Shown here piece by piece: positions 47,450-58,124 of a stretch of DNA of 64,000 bases (position 1 is the stretch's first letter; each line of letters opens with the position of its first letter). Below the pieces are notes generated by a model, which did not search any database, was not told the origin of the DNA, and saw only the letters and a list, made by a program, of their open reading frames with translations. Made by a program: the position numbers and the translations under genes. The stretch is from Macrostomum hystrix (Eukaryota; Platyhelminthes; Macrostomidae): the NCBI GenBank assembly GCA_950097015.1, contig CATNEN010000039.1, positions 19,399,501 through 19,463,500 of the forward strand. Direction: 5' to 3'.

Positions 47450-48623
47450 TACGAGGGGTGTCCAAAAAGTAGTGGGGGATTTTCAACGTAGCTCATAATC
47501 GGATTCAGACACATTAAATTGTTATACGTTTTATGAAAGCGGATTTATGTATCTCTGTAATACTTTTTTAATTTTGCTATTATCTTCTGGCATTCAAAAG
47601 TTATGAACAATTTAGTGCAGTTCCCCAGGTTACAACTTACAGAAACTTTAACAAGTAGTCATTACGACGAAACATGACAACAAACTATCAGTCGTGATCC
47701 CATTGAAGTTCATCTTAACGTCAACTCAAATGTCCTTTTCATCAGCGATGGAGACCTTCTTCACGTAGTCGCCTTTGCAGCTGATGCACTTCTCCCAGCG
47801 AGTGCACAACGAATCAATTGCATGAGCGTATTGCTCCTTGGGAATTGCAAAAACAAGGATGCGCCGAACCTCTTCTTCAAGGCAGTGACGATTCGCGTAG
47901 ACTTTGCCTCGAAGCAGCTCCTTCAGTCTCGGAAAAAGACAAAATTCTGCTGGCGCCAAGTCAGGGGAGTAGGGTGGGTGAGGCAAGAGTTCTGACTTCA
48001 TGCCCTGAATTGCCTCCACTGTCTTTGAAGCCGTGTGCGGTCGGGCATTGTCGTGGTGGAGAACTGAGGGCTTGATTCCACTGCGCCGTTTATTGTGGAT
48101 GTCAGCCTTGAGCTTCTTCAGAGACAAGATGTAGCGCTCCGCATTGACAGTTGTGTTTGGCTCTAGGCAATCGGTTGTCAAGGGGCCGTGATGTCCGACA
48201 TGTTTGCACAATCTTCGGATGATTCAAATGCGCAAGTTGACAAATGCTTGGCTGAGCTGGCTTGCATCTAAAGCCTGAGATTGCCTGGCTTTGGTGATGC
48301 TTGCATGAGCATAGTTCTCATGTTGAGCCCATATAGACATGCTCAAGCATTTCTGTAGGCATCATCGCGAAAACTTAATGCAGAAAAAATACATTGAACT
48401 TTCTTCATTGAAATCCTTCAAAATGTCATCTTCTGTAAGTCGTACCCTGGGGAACTGTACTAAATGGCTCATAACTTTTGAATCCCGGAAGATATTAGCA
48501 AATAAAAAAAATATTGCATATATCGATAATTCCGCTTTCAAGAAAAGTTAAGGAAATGAATGCATCTGAATCCAACTATGAGCTACGTTGAAAATTCCCA
48601 CTACTTTTTGGACACCCCTCGTA
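47450..48623 (-). mobile_element. mariner-type transposon with long terminal inverted repeats, internally deleted
   Basis: TA duplications (47450-47451 and 48622-48623) flank ends that read CGAGGGGTGTCCAAAAAGT. The inverted repeat extends far beyond the usual 28 bp: 47452-47640 pairs with 48435-48621 at roughly 80 percent identity by eye. The remaining 790-bp core holds only the C-terminal half of a transposase, so the copy is deleted and cannot be autonomous. It sits in the presumed intron of the DUSP-like gene. Confidence 0.92.
47726..48211 (-). pseudogene. mariner transposase, C-terminal half
   Basis: 161 open codons with the mariner signatures HDNARPHT (second catalytic Asp) and HPPYSPDLAPAEFCLFPRLK. 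Counting 34 residues from the first Asp, the third catalytic position is Glu (in PAEF) instead of the usual Asp. The N-terminal DNA-binding region and first catalytic Asp are absent, so it is a remnant. Confidence 0.85.
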
Positions 48624-48650
48624 GTTAAGTAGACAGAAAATGCAGCACAC

Positions 48651-49121
48651 CTTGTCAATTAGACGCGCTCTCTCAGCCCCAGGTCCGCCGTCATTGTGCC
48701 ACTGTCTTAGCTGGGCTCTGAAATGAAAATTCGGCGCCACATCGTGCTTGGCGGCCCTGACAGCGCCCAGCACCGTATTCCAAGGCAGATCCGTGACAGA
48801 AGCCAGGTAGGCGATGATCAGTGTGGCGCTGCGACTAACCCCGGCCATGCAGTGAACAAACACAGCCTCCCCAGCAACCCGACCGGAGTGAATAAAATCA
48901 TTGGACTGTTGAAAGAATTGTCTGATATCCTGTTGGCAACTGTCAGCAGCTAAGAATTGCAAATGATTCCGCTGTTTAACACAGTTTGGCATAGAGAATT
49001 TCGCGTCGAATATTGTTAGAATGTGACGAACGCCATTTTCTTCTAAAAGTTTGGCATTGTTAGCCCCTTGCCAGCTGCCAAGATAGAGATTTGGCGCTAT
49101 CAGGCTCATTTGAGCACCCAT
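48651..49121 (-). CDS. dual-specificity phosphatase, DUSP22/DUSP15-like (catalytic exon)
   Basis: One exon of 157 codons from ATG (49121-49119) to a canonical donor (AAG followed by GTGTGC at 48650). The start MGAQMS fits the N-myristoylation consensus, as in DUSP22/15. The phosphatase domain is complete: NLYLGSWQGANNAKLLEENG, general acid Asp in AADS (D60), and the signature HCMAGVSRSAT (C91, R97). DUSP22-like enzymes act on signalling proteins such as MAP kinase pathway members at membranes. An in-frame upstream ATG (49142) exists, but the myristoylation site favours 49121. The gene probably continues beyond the mariner into 47352-47003. Confidence 0.88.
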
Positions 49122-49269
49122 GATTCTCTTGGTTGGACTCAATCCGATTGGCGATTAAAAACTTCACTGAAAATGTAAGGTACAATTATAGCAATTTGGC
49201 AGAAATTATTACTTTAATTAAAGACTGGCGTAAATAAATACAAGCGACTACAATTAAAAAAAGAAAGTG

Positions 49270-50262
49270 GCAGTGTTAGGATATGGAGTGACAGAATTAG
49301 GATATGGAGTGAAAGGCTAAGATTATTAAGTGACAGGATTGGAACTTGGAGTGACAGGCTAAGGATATTGAGTGAAAGGCTAAGATTATTGAGTGACAGG
49401 ATTGGAATTTGGAGTGACAGGATAAGGATATGGAGTGACAGGCTAAGGATAAGGAGTGACAGGCTAAGGATATGGAGTGACAGGCTAAGGATATGGAGTG
49501 AAAGGCTAAGATTATTCAGTGACAGGATTGGAATTTGGAGTGACAGGCTAAGGATATGGAGTGAAAGGCTAAGATTATTCAGTGACAGGATTGGAATTTG
49601 GAGTGACAGGCTAAGGATAAGGAGTGAAAGGCTAAGATTATTGAGTGACAGGATTGGAATTTGGAGTGACAGGCTAAGGATAAGGAGTGAAAGGCTAAGA
49701 TTATTGAGTGACAGGATTGGAATATGGAGTGACAGGCTAAGGATATGGAGTGACAGGCTAAGGATAAGGAGTGACAGGCTAAGGATTTCGAGTGAAAAGC
49801 TAAGGATATGGAGTGACAGGCTAAGGATTTGGAGTGACAAGCTAAGGATATGGAGTGACAGGCTAAGGATTTGGAGTGACAAGCTAAGGATATGGAGTGA
49901 CAGGCTAAGGACTTGGAGCGACAAGCTAAGGATATGGAGTGACAGGCTAAGGATATGGAGTGACAGGCTAAGGATATGGAGTGACAGGCTAAGGATTTGG
50001 AGTGACAAGCTAAGGATATGGAGTGACAGGCTAAGGATATGGAGTGACAAGCTAAGGATATGTAGTGACAAGCTAAGGATATGGAGTGACAGGCTAAGGA
50101 TATGGAGTGACAGGCTAAGGATATGGAGTGACAGGCTAAGGATATGGAGTGACAGGCTAAGGATATGGAGTGACAGGCTAAGGATATGGAGTGACAGGCT
50201 AAGGATATGGAGTGACAGGCTAAGGATATGGAGTGACAGGCTAAGGATATTGAGTGACAGAA
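49270..50262. repeat. 21-bp minisatellite, about 47 units
   Basis: Units of GGATATGGAGTGACAGGCTA plus one base; the left half mixes a TTATTGAGTGACAGGATTGG variant. The open frames of about 300 codons on both strands are artefacts of the period. Confidence 0.95.
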
Positions 50263-50884
50263 CAGTGATTAAATTAAGGTGACAAGATTATTTGGATTCT
50301 ATGAAACGCTATTACGCGAACAAAGAGTGCACAAGATAAAGAAACAAAGAAGTGAAAATAAAATATACCTTAATCGCAATAAAAACTGTTTTGCGTATGT
50401 CTTTTAATATATATTTAGTTCAACAGGGAATTTCAAGCAAACAAAACCGCCATTTAGGTGCCGCAGATGACAATTGAATTGTAAATAATAGCTATATTAA
50501 CACGCTGCATAATAGAATATAAAAACAAGACTAGAAAAACAATTGACATTGAAATGAAAGTCATATTTTAAATGTTGACTAGAAACAAACAGTCGTGATC
50601 TGGAAAACATCATTTAAAATATAAGATTTTATGCTGCTAAGTTCGTAAAAATGAAGAATTTTCATGTTTAATTATTTTAATAATTAAGAATTCAAACGTG
50701 TATAGAACAGTAATTTGCGTAATCTAACGTAATAACGTGACACAAATAACGAAGGTGTAATGTAAAAATTATATTGACAGAGACTAGTAACATATTGAAC
50801 TAGGATAGCTTTTAATAAGTTCTTTATTGGGCCTTATAAAGACTCAACTAATCATTATGATACTAGATAATAGGTACTAGATAA
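50263..50884. other. AT-rich spacer, nothing recognised
   Basis: No gene, array or element boundary seen. Confidence 0.3.
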
Positions 50885-51245
50885 TCCTATAATTATTTTA
50901 AAACTGGGTGCTACTATTAGTCTAAATTTAGGTTCTGTAATTAGTCTAAAACTGGAACCAATAATTATTTTAAAACTGGGTGCTATTATTAGTCTAAATT
51001 TAGGTTCTGTAATTAGTCTAAAACTGGAACCAATAATTATTTTAAAACTGGGTGCTATTATTAGTCTAAATTTAGGTTCCGTAATTAGTCTAAAACTGGA
51101 ACCAATAATTATTTTAAAACTGGGTGCTACTATTAGTCTAATTTTAGGTTCTGTAATTAGTCTAAAACTGGAACCAATAATTATTTCAAAACTGGGTGCT
51201 ATTATTAGTCTAAAAGTGGGTGCTCTCATATAGTAAAAAACTGGG
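50885..51245. repeat. 72-bp repeat built from 24-bp subunits
   Basis: Nearly five copies of a 72-bp unit. Each contains ATTAGTCTAAAACTGG, ATTAGTCTAAATTTAGG and ATTATTTTAAAACTGGG, i.e. three diverged 24-bp subrepeats. Confidence 0.9.
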
Positions 51246-51421
51246 TTCTAAACCTAATCAAAATCTGGGTTAATAGGTGCTTAGAACAGGTTTTGAAGGA
51301 GGTAATGAGCTTGTAGTACAATAGCAGCTACCAAGCCAGCTATGAATGGACTGTATACAAGTCAGTCAAAGCTTCATATTGTCTCCAATTCGAAATATCC
51401 ACGCAGTCCGTAACGCGTCTC

Positions 51422-51991
51422 TCATAGTAGGTATCCGCCGCCAGAAACCTCGAGTCGTCGGGGACTATCAACAAATGACAGCCAATCAGATTCGTAAGTA
51501 GGCAGCAGGCCCATTGTGTGGCATTTGTAAACGGCTAAGGCTAGCACAGCCAAATTGCCAATCAAATAGACGAATCGTTGGAGACAGACTTGACCGCCTT
51601 CAATCTGTGCAAATGTGGACTGCATCGCAAACACAGCCTGTATTGGCCGCATAAACAGCATCAGGACCATCATAATTGGAAATATGGACACAGAATTGCC
51701 AGCCATCCACATAATGAACAGATTCATTGGCAACTGTTTCAATGGACCAAGAGCAGCATCCCAGCCGCGTTTGCTAATTAGAGCAACATCCGGCTCGCGA
51801 CTACCAGACAATGGTGGCGGCCGCTCCATGTAGCCAGCTGGAGAGGCCAGCGGCTGCTGCTGCTGCTGTTGCTGCATTTGACTATAAGATCGATGAGTCG
51901 ATGATAAATCGATAGCCCAACGACGGCGAATGGCTACAGCGGCAGCGATTGTGGTTAGGCTAACACTGTCATTAGCTGGTGCTGGACGCAT
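51422..51991 (-). CDS. EMC4: ER membrane protein complex subunit 4
   Basis: A single exon of 189 codons, ATG 51991-51989 to TGA. It matches EMC4 (human 183 aa) along most of its length: RRWAIDLSS near the N-terminus, [73 protein letters not shown] and the SGGGYLL end. EMC4 is part of the ER membrane insertase complex for tail-anchored and multipass proteins. Two hydrophobic segments are visible. Oddities are a short glutamine run (about residues 41-47) and the absence of introns, although neighbouring genes are intron-rich; a retrocopy origin is possible but the frame is intact. Confidence 0.95.
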   Translation of the reverse strand: MRPAPANDSVSLTTIAAAVAIRRRWAIDLSSTHRSYSQMQQQQQQQPLASPAGYMERPPPLSGSREPDVALISKRGWDAALGPLKQLPMNLFIMWMAGNSVSIFPIMMVLMLFMRPIQAVFAMQSTFAQIEGGQVCLQRFVYLIGNLAVLALAVYKCHTMGLLPTYESDWLSFVDSPRRLEVSGGGYLL

Positions 51992-52026
51992 GCTTCAAAT
52001 CACTAATTGCTTCAAATCACTAATTG
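51992..52026. repeat. 17-bp direct duplication at the EMC4 start
   Basis: GCTTCAAATCACTAATT occurs twice in tandem immediately upstream of the EMC4 start codon, so the 5' leader is duplicated. Confidence 0.85.
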
Positions 52027-53040
52027 AACACTTTTAGATCGGGAAAATAAATTATTACAGTTTTCTTTAAGTAGATTTATGTTTGTATTTAACTGAAAAA
52101 ACGAACAGAAAGAAAGAGAAGGAGATATCATAATTTTATATATTTAAAAAATAATGATAAAACTACTGCCCAATACTGTAGTCTGTTGTGGTCTGTTGCA
52201 GTCTGTTTTGGTGTTTAGGTTCCCTATACCTTTATAATAATTTTTTGTATATTAGGCCTAGGCAGCATAGTGGTACAAGTTTGCCAGAGCAAGTTTTGAA
52301 CTCAGCAGTCTTAACAAGCACTGAAGACTTGGATTTTTGAAACTAATAAAATCATAACTTTTTTAGGAACTCATTATCAAAGTTCTAGTAGTTCAAACTA
52401 GGTTTCATGATACTCATATGTCTTTACTCAAGAATATGGATGATTTCACTGAATCTTTGGGTGCAAATGGAGAATTTTATGGCCTATTGGGCACCACATG
52501 GGGCAATACATGTTTATAATAGCCCAAAAGCATGATAGATGTGGCATACAACATAATGCATAGCATATGTGATAATCTATTTATTATGCTAGTTTCAAAT
52601 ATTTTTAACATCCAACATAATGACAAGCAATAGTTAATTTTGCTTTTTGACTAAAATAAAACTTTTTCTTTTGTCAAAAGTAAAAAGATAAGTCATAGCA
52701 TTACTAAATCTAAAAATATAAATTTTGTATATGTCATAGTCTAAGTCTAAGTAGACAACTACATCTACATGTACAAGTACAATAGCAGCACAACAGTAGA
52801 AATCACTACCTATATTATGTCATGCATTGTATATGCAATGCTGTTAGCATTTTTGAGCACAAATTTTTCTTTTTTGTTGAGCATGGTGCATAGGAAAAAA
52901 TTACCATTGTTTAATTCTGCTGCGCATGCTGAAGCTTCCTATGCATGGTTCTCATATAATTTATTTATGTAATAATACAAGCTTGCTAGAAAAGTTTATA
53001 TATATATATATATGTTAAAGATTCATTTACAAGCATACAT
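52027..53040. other. AT-rich intergenic sequence
   Basis: No gene. A (TA)n run lies near 52998-53014. Near 52256-52315 a weak tRNA-like stretch (AGCATAGTGGTA ... GTTTTGAACTC) may be a decayed SINE. Confidence 0.35.
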
Positions 53041-54182
53041 GTGCAACCTCCCAAATCTTAGCTGGCCATGCAACTTAGTTTTTGCTCTATTTACAACTTA
53101 GTTTGCTCTCATTTGCTCTATTTTTCTTTCCCCTTTTTCCTCTTCTTAATGCCTTCCTTTTTTGTCCCTTGGTCCCCCCTTTGATTTTTTTGCACTTGGT
53201 TCATTGGTTTTTGCAACTTACCCTGCTTGGCCCTCGTTTCACCCAGCCAGTTCAGCCAAATAGAGCAATGAAACGAACTAAGTCGCAACTGAGAGCAAAC
53301 TAAGTCGTAAATACAGCAAAAACTAAGTCGCACGTGAGATAGGGCACCGATTGTATATTTCTTAGAAGTCAAATTCCCGCGAAAACTTAATATTTTGTTT
53401 AACTTTGCGTAAAATTGTTTTAATGCACCAATTTGTTTTAAAAGCACCTTTTGTTTAAATGCACCGAATAATTATTGTTTGAATGAAGTCGCGGAATGAT
53501 AGGAGAATTTACTATAAATACACGAGAGAAAACAGGGAGACAGACAACGTGTTAACGTGTTGTATGCACATACGTTCTGATAAAGAAAGCTTGAATCTTT
53601 AAGTGTTCGTGTTAAAGAGTTATTTGAAGAGACATTGCGAAAGGAGAGTAATAAGAGTGAAAGATAGCTGTAACTCTAGATCCATTGGAAAGCCCTATGA
53701 AACGGACTGAAGATTGAAATTGAAGACTGAACTGAAGATTGAATTGAAGGTTAACTGAATGATAAATTGAAGACGGATAAAGACGGATAAAAGACTGATA
53801 AAGACGGATAAAGACGGATAAAGACGGATAAAGATTGATACAAAGTACTTATAGAAATAATACAGTAAAGTTATAAGCAGAAGGGAATATATAGTAAAGA
53901 TACCGGCCATACTGAAAGTATAACGCTACCATATTGAAAGTATAACGCTACCATATTTGAATACATAACCGCTACCAATTTGAATTAAGATAAGAAATAC
54001 ATAAAGCGAATAATTGAAGACTTCATAAGATTGACAAAAGTATAAAAGGCCTGTAACAACTTTGGTAACAGCAGTAGAATTAATTTAGCCCTACAACAAC
54101 TTTGGTGGCATTGTTAGGAGTAATATTTAAAATAAGACAGAGGCCTAGGACACACGGCCAGCTAAGATTTGGGAGGTTGCAC
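53041..54182. mobile_element. inverted-repeat (foldback-type) element of 1.14 kb
   Basis: Perfect 27-bp terminal inverted repeats: 53041-53067 (GTGCAACCTCCCAAATCTTA...) and 54156-54182. Inside, 53068-53117 (CAACTTAGTTTTTGCTCTAT...) is nearly complementary to 53283-53331, giving a second long stem. The interior 53332-54150 includes a TATA-like TACTATAAATACACGAG (53510) and two CAACTTTGGTRRCA words near its right end, reminiscent of an LTR/primer-site junction. No transposase. The flanks do not show a clear target duplication. Confidence 0.7.
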
Positions 54183-54998
54183 ATATATGTTTACAATTTA
54201 AATGTCATGGTCTAGCTAGCTATGGCTAGTCAGCTGACTGCTTCTGGGTTTCTAGTCTTTTTGTCTGCCCCTTGTTTGCAATTAGCTAACTAGGCCTAGT
54301 CTTTTGAAAACTGGACAATATTGTCTATGAAAAGGACAACTAAAATATATTTGTCTTCTATGGATTTTATTAGTAACCTATTGTCCATCATTTTGGCCTT
54401 TAGACAAACAATGGTTAGGCCTATAGCCAACTTTGGTTTCAAACAACAGAAACAACCAGAACAATGGCATAGCCAGGGGTATCAGTGTATTAAACAATAT
54501 TCCCAAAAAAATTTGATATCTCAAATTTTTAACATTCTGTTTCTTTGAAAGAAATGAATGGATAGTTTTTTAACCTATGTTAAGAAATTTGAGATAGCAT
54601 AGCAAATAGGCCTACAAAACTTCAAGCAAATTCTGGTGATTTATTCCCTAGGCCCAATGGTTATTATTGCATGAGCCTTTTTAATAGATCATTTTCAAAT
54701 TCATGATTTTTGTTTTACACTTTAACATTCATTTAAATACAAATAATTAGCTTTATTATATCCTATATTTGTTTTGTTACACTGGAATTAATGTTTTAAT
54801 CTGTTTTCAAGACCAGAATGCACTGCACTGCTACAGACAAATACTGGTCAAACACTAATAGTGTTTCAAAGTTTATGGTACACTTTCGCACCCTAAGTCA
54901 AATTTCAGGGTGCTCTTTTTAAGATGAGGATGCTAGGCTTATTCACACCCATTTGTACAAAAAACCCAGTTAGACCCATGGCCATAAGTAAAGCTAGG
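54183..54998. other. AT-rich intergenic sequence
   Basis: No gene or repeat recognised. Confidence 0.3.
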
Positions 54999-55644
54999 TA
55001 GGGTAATGTATCATCAACCGAACAGTGTATCTTCAAAACCGAACAAGAATTTTGACTTCTTCCTTGGTCTCATGCAAGACAGAAACAAGCTATTGTGTTT
55101 CACAGAATAACTAATTTGAAAGTTGAAGAAATTATCTACAAGCTGAGGCATGATGTGCAATGAAGCATTAAGAGGAAAGAAAGATATTGATGTTTCAGCA
55201 AAAATTTTTATTGCAAAAGCATACTTTTTAACAACATTTTTTCAGTATGTACTTTAGACAAAGATTGTATGTGGTTGCTTGCCAATTAAATGACCATAAA
55301 TGTAGTTATTTATAAAACATGAAAAATGCTTTCAAATGACATAATTCATGATAGTTCACTCCTTAAAATAAGATTAAACCACTCACTCAAATTATAAAAC
55401 CAAACATCAAATTCTCTGTTTGGTTTGAAGATACATGAAAATCATTGTTCGGTTTTAGATAAAAAGCAGGAATAAATTTTTTCTATTTGACAAAATAGCA
55501 AAAGCAGATACTTTTTAGAAAGATGTAACTGTTGTCTATAACTTGGCTTTTGGTTTATCATCATATCTTAAATAGAAAATCTGTAGCTTAAGTTTGAAGT
55601 TAAAAAAATACACATTCTTGTTTGGTTGATAATACATTACCCTA
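54999..55644. mobile_element. MITE with TA target duplication
   Basis: TA at 54999-55000 and 55643-55644 flanks inverted ends GGGTAATGTATCATCAACCG and its counterpart GGTTGATAATACATTACCC. A second inverted pair lies inside (GTATCTTCAAAACCGAACA near 55027 against TGTTTGGTTTGAAGATAC near 55417). Length 642 bp, no coding capacity: a Tc1/mariner-type MITE by structure. Confidence 0.8.
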
Positions 55645-58124
55645 ATATTTTATAGCTAAGACCAACAAACAAATATTAGATTACCCTGGACAGAAACTAA
55701 AACCTATACCCCCAAAAAAATCCTGGCGGCAACACCCCAGAACCAGAACTCCTTGTATTAGCACAAAATATAACAATCTATAGTCTTAGTGGCATGAAAG
55801 TATCACTATCTGATATCACAATGTGACATTTTTTAAAAGTCAAGCACAATATATTTGAGCAGCAAGTTGACCTTTTTTCACACAGAATAAAAAGTATGTA
55901 CAAATCCATTTAAATTATTCAAAGAACTAAAAAATCTGCTCATCTTCTATCTAAACAATGGCATGTAATGTTTAATTTCTGCTCATTTCAGTTAAGGTCA
56001 AGTTCTTGCTACTCTAGTACTGTAAGTATATTAATATAGCTAGATGTTTTTATAAGCTTTTCTATCATTATTAAATGAACAACATAGTCTAGGTATATAC
56101 TAATATATTGATGATAGTGATAGCTAACAATTATTACGCCTGGCTAACTTCATTGTCAATTTCGTAGGTAGGCCTAAAAAGTAGCCTTTATATCAAATTA
56201 TAAAAAACATCAAAATTAGGGCATGTTTTCTTTTACAGAACTAGATGATCTTTTAGGTGGTAGTGGTAGCTCGAATCGAATCGTGTAGAGTAGAGCCTAC
56301 GTACACAACGCAGTACTAGAAGACTATTTTTCTAGTGGTCCTTGCACGACAACGGAATCGGTGAGGTTTAAAATTTTGGCACAATTTGATCTACAACACA
56401 TTACCAATTAAAACAAGCAATCGTTGTTTAATGACAATCTTTTAAAAAGGCGAAATGACAATCAAACTAAGTGAAGAATTAAAATCTGAGTGGCAAAATA
56501 AATTCTGACATATTTTTTACGTCTGATGGTTCAGTTCCGGCTCTGCACTGCTTCACGGACTGAAGCCATCTCCAAGTCTCCCCGAATCTGACTCACAATT
56601 GAATTCTTTACCGGCGGTCAAATACCAACGAAATAGTCTAAAATTGTATGTAGATGGTGAATACCAGCTAGCAACTAAAGTATCCAGATAGGCAGTAATA
56701 AACTAGACTGTGTGTACTGCTACTGAAACCTAATGGACACGCATTTTTCAGTTGACATCGAAACTATAACAACGCGAAAAATTGTTAATTTTTTACTATT
56801 TGATCCAACTAATACCCCTTACGTCTAAATAAAGATCTTAAATTGAAGGATGTTTAAATTGGGAGCTAAGGGATCGACTGTATCTCGTAATGGCTTTTTA
56901 ATTGGTATGACTGTTATCATATGATATGCCCATTTTTTGCACTATATATAACATATATAAAACATAATTTCCAATACTGTCTATAAGGTTTGTATTAGAC
57001 ATGGTTTATATTGTATAACATTTACGGAAAAAATGTTACACTTTTGGTTACCATATATCATTTCGCGTTTCTTAATTAATAATGGTCTTGCATATTCTGG
57101 AGTTCCCAACGTTCGCTCGTACTATAATGCATAACTTTATATATTATCGTGCTTTAAAAAATGACCAGAGTACTTTATACTTAATGAGAGATGCACCACA
57201 GTAAATCTAAACGAAATCTATGTCAGGCTTTGTCTATAGCTAGACAACTAGACTACATTTTTAGGATAGCTGACAGCTTAAGTCTTGCATTCAAATTTTG
57301 ACAGGACCTCAAATGTTTCGTGACAAACAGCATACAGTGAATAGTCCTATACTAGCCTAGAGTGCATCTAGAATTGAAGAAGTTATGACTGTATGGGTAC
57401 TACATAGAGTTTTCGATCTCTACGTGTCTAGATCTAGATGCAGCTAAGGTACAGACAAATGTTAAATACAAGTTTTGAATCATGGCTGCACTGAATGGTA
57501 CTTATTAAGCTCTTGAGATGGAACGCAAAAGGAAAGCTATAGCTTTGCATGATTAGTTCAAGCCGCATTAATCGGTTCAGAATGTCTGAATATGAGTTCT
57601 GTCGGAGAGTTTGAATGGCTATATTCAGTACGGTAATATTTAAATGAAAAAAAGCAGATAAAATAGCAGATTAAGATTTCAGTCCAGACAGGGCGGCAGC
57701 AAAAAAGCAGCCATTCTTTAAGCGCCACGTACTTCAAATCCAGCCCTGTCATTACAGACAGTGGCGACTGGCGGGCTCCGCGGCTGCCCATCTATGGGCT
57801 TCATCAACTCACCTCAGCCCTCGAGACTCACAGAGACGCGCCCAAAATGAATAGAGCTCCCACAGTCCTTCAAAAAGCAAAGAAAACAACAACAGCTCGG
57901 GCTAGACCAAACCCACAATGAGAGTGAAACTACAATAGCGAATATTGTCTTCTCAGGCCAGCTCATACTCAGCAGCCCGAAGCCAACCCCAAACCGCGCC
58001 CGAAGAAGATCGATAAAAAGCTGACCCCAGCGGCTACCAGCGGCTTCTTCGCTTTTCAAGCTTCGCATCTTTATCTAGGTTGATCTAGGTTCGCAGTAGA
58101 TAGTATTCTATACAGAGAGCAGGC
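55645..58124. other. AT-rich intergenic region upstream of the intermediate filament gene
   Basis: No array or element is seen. The last 350 bases (57770-58124) turn GC-richer and should contain the promoter and 5' UTR of the filament gene. No TATA box is obvious. Confidence 0.35.

Noticed and set aside
49214-50282. Frames of about 300 codons on both strands (LSLSLHI / SDRLRIW repeats)
   Set aside because: By-product of a 21-bp minisatellite without stop codons.
57558-58068. Minus-strand frames upstream of the filament gene
   Set aside because: They are short, overlapping and without recognisable domains; more likely chance frames in the promoter region.
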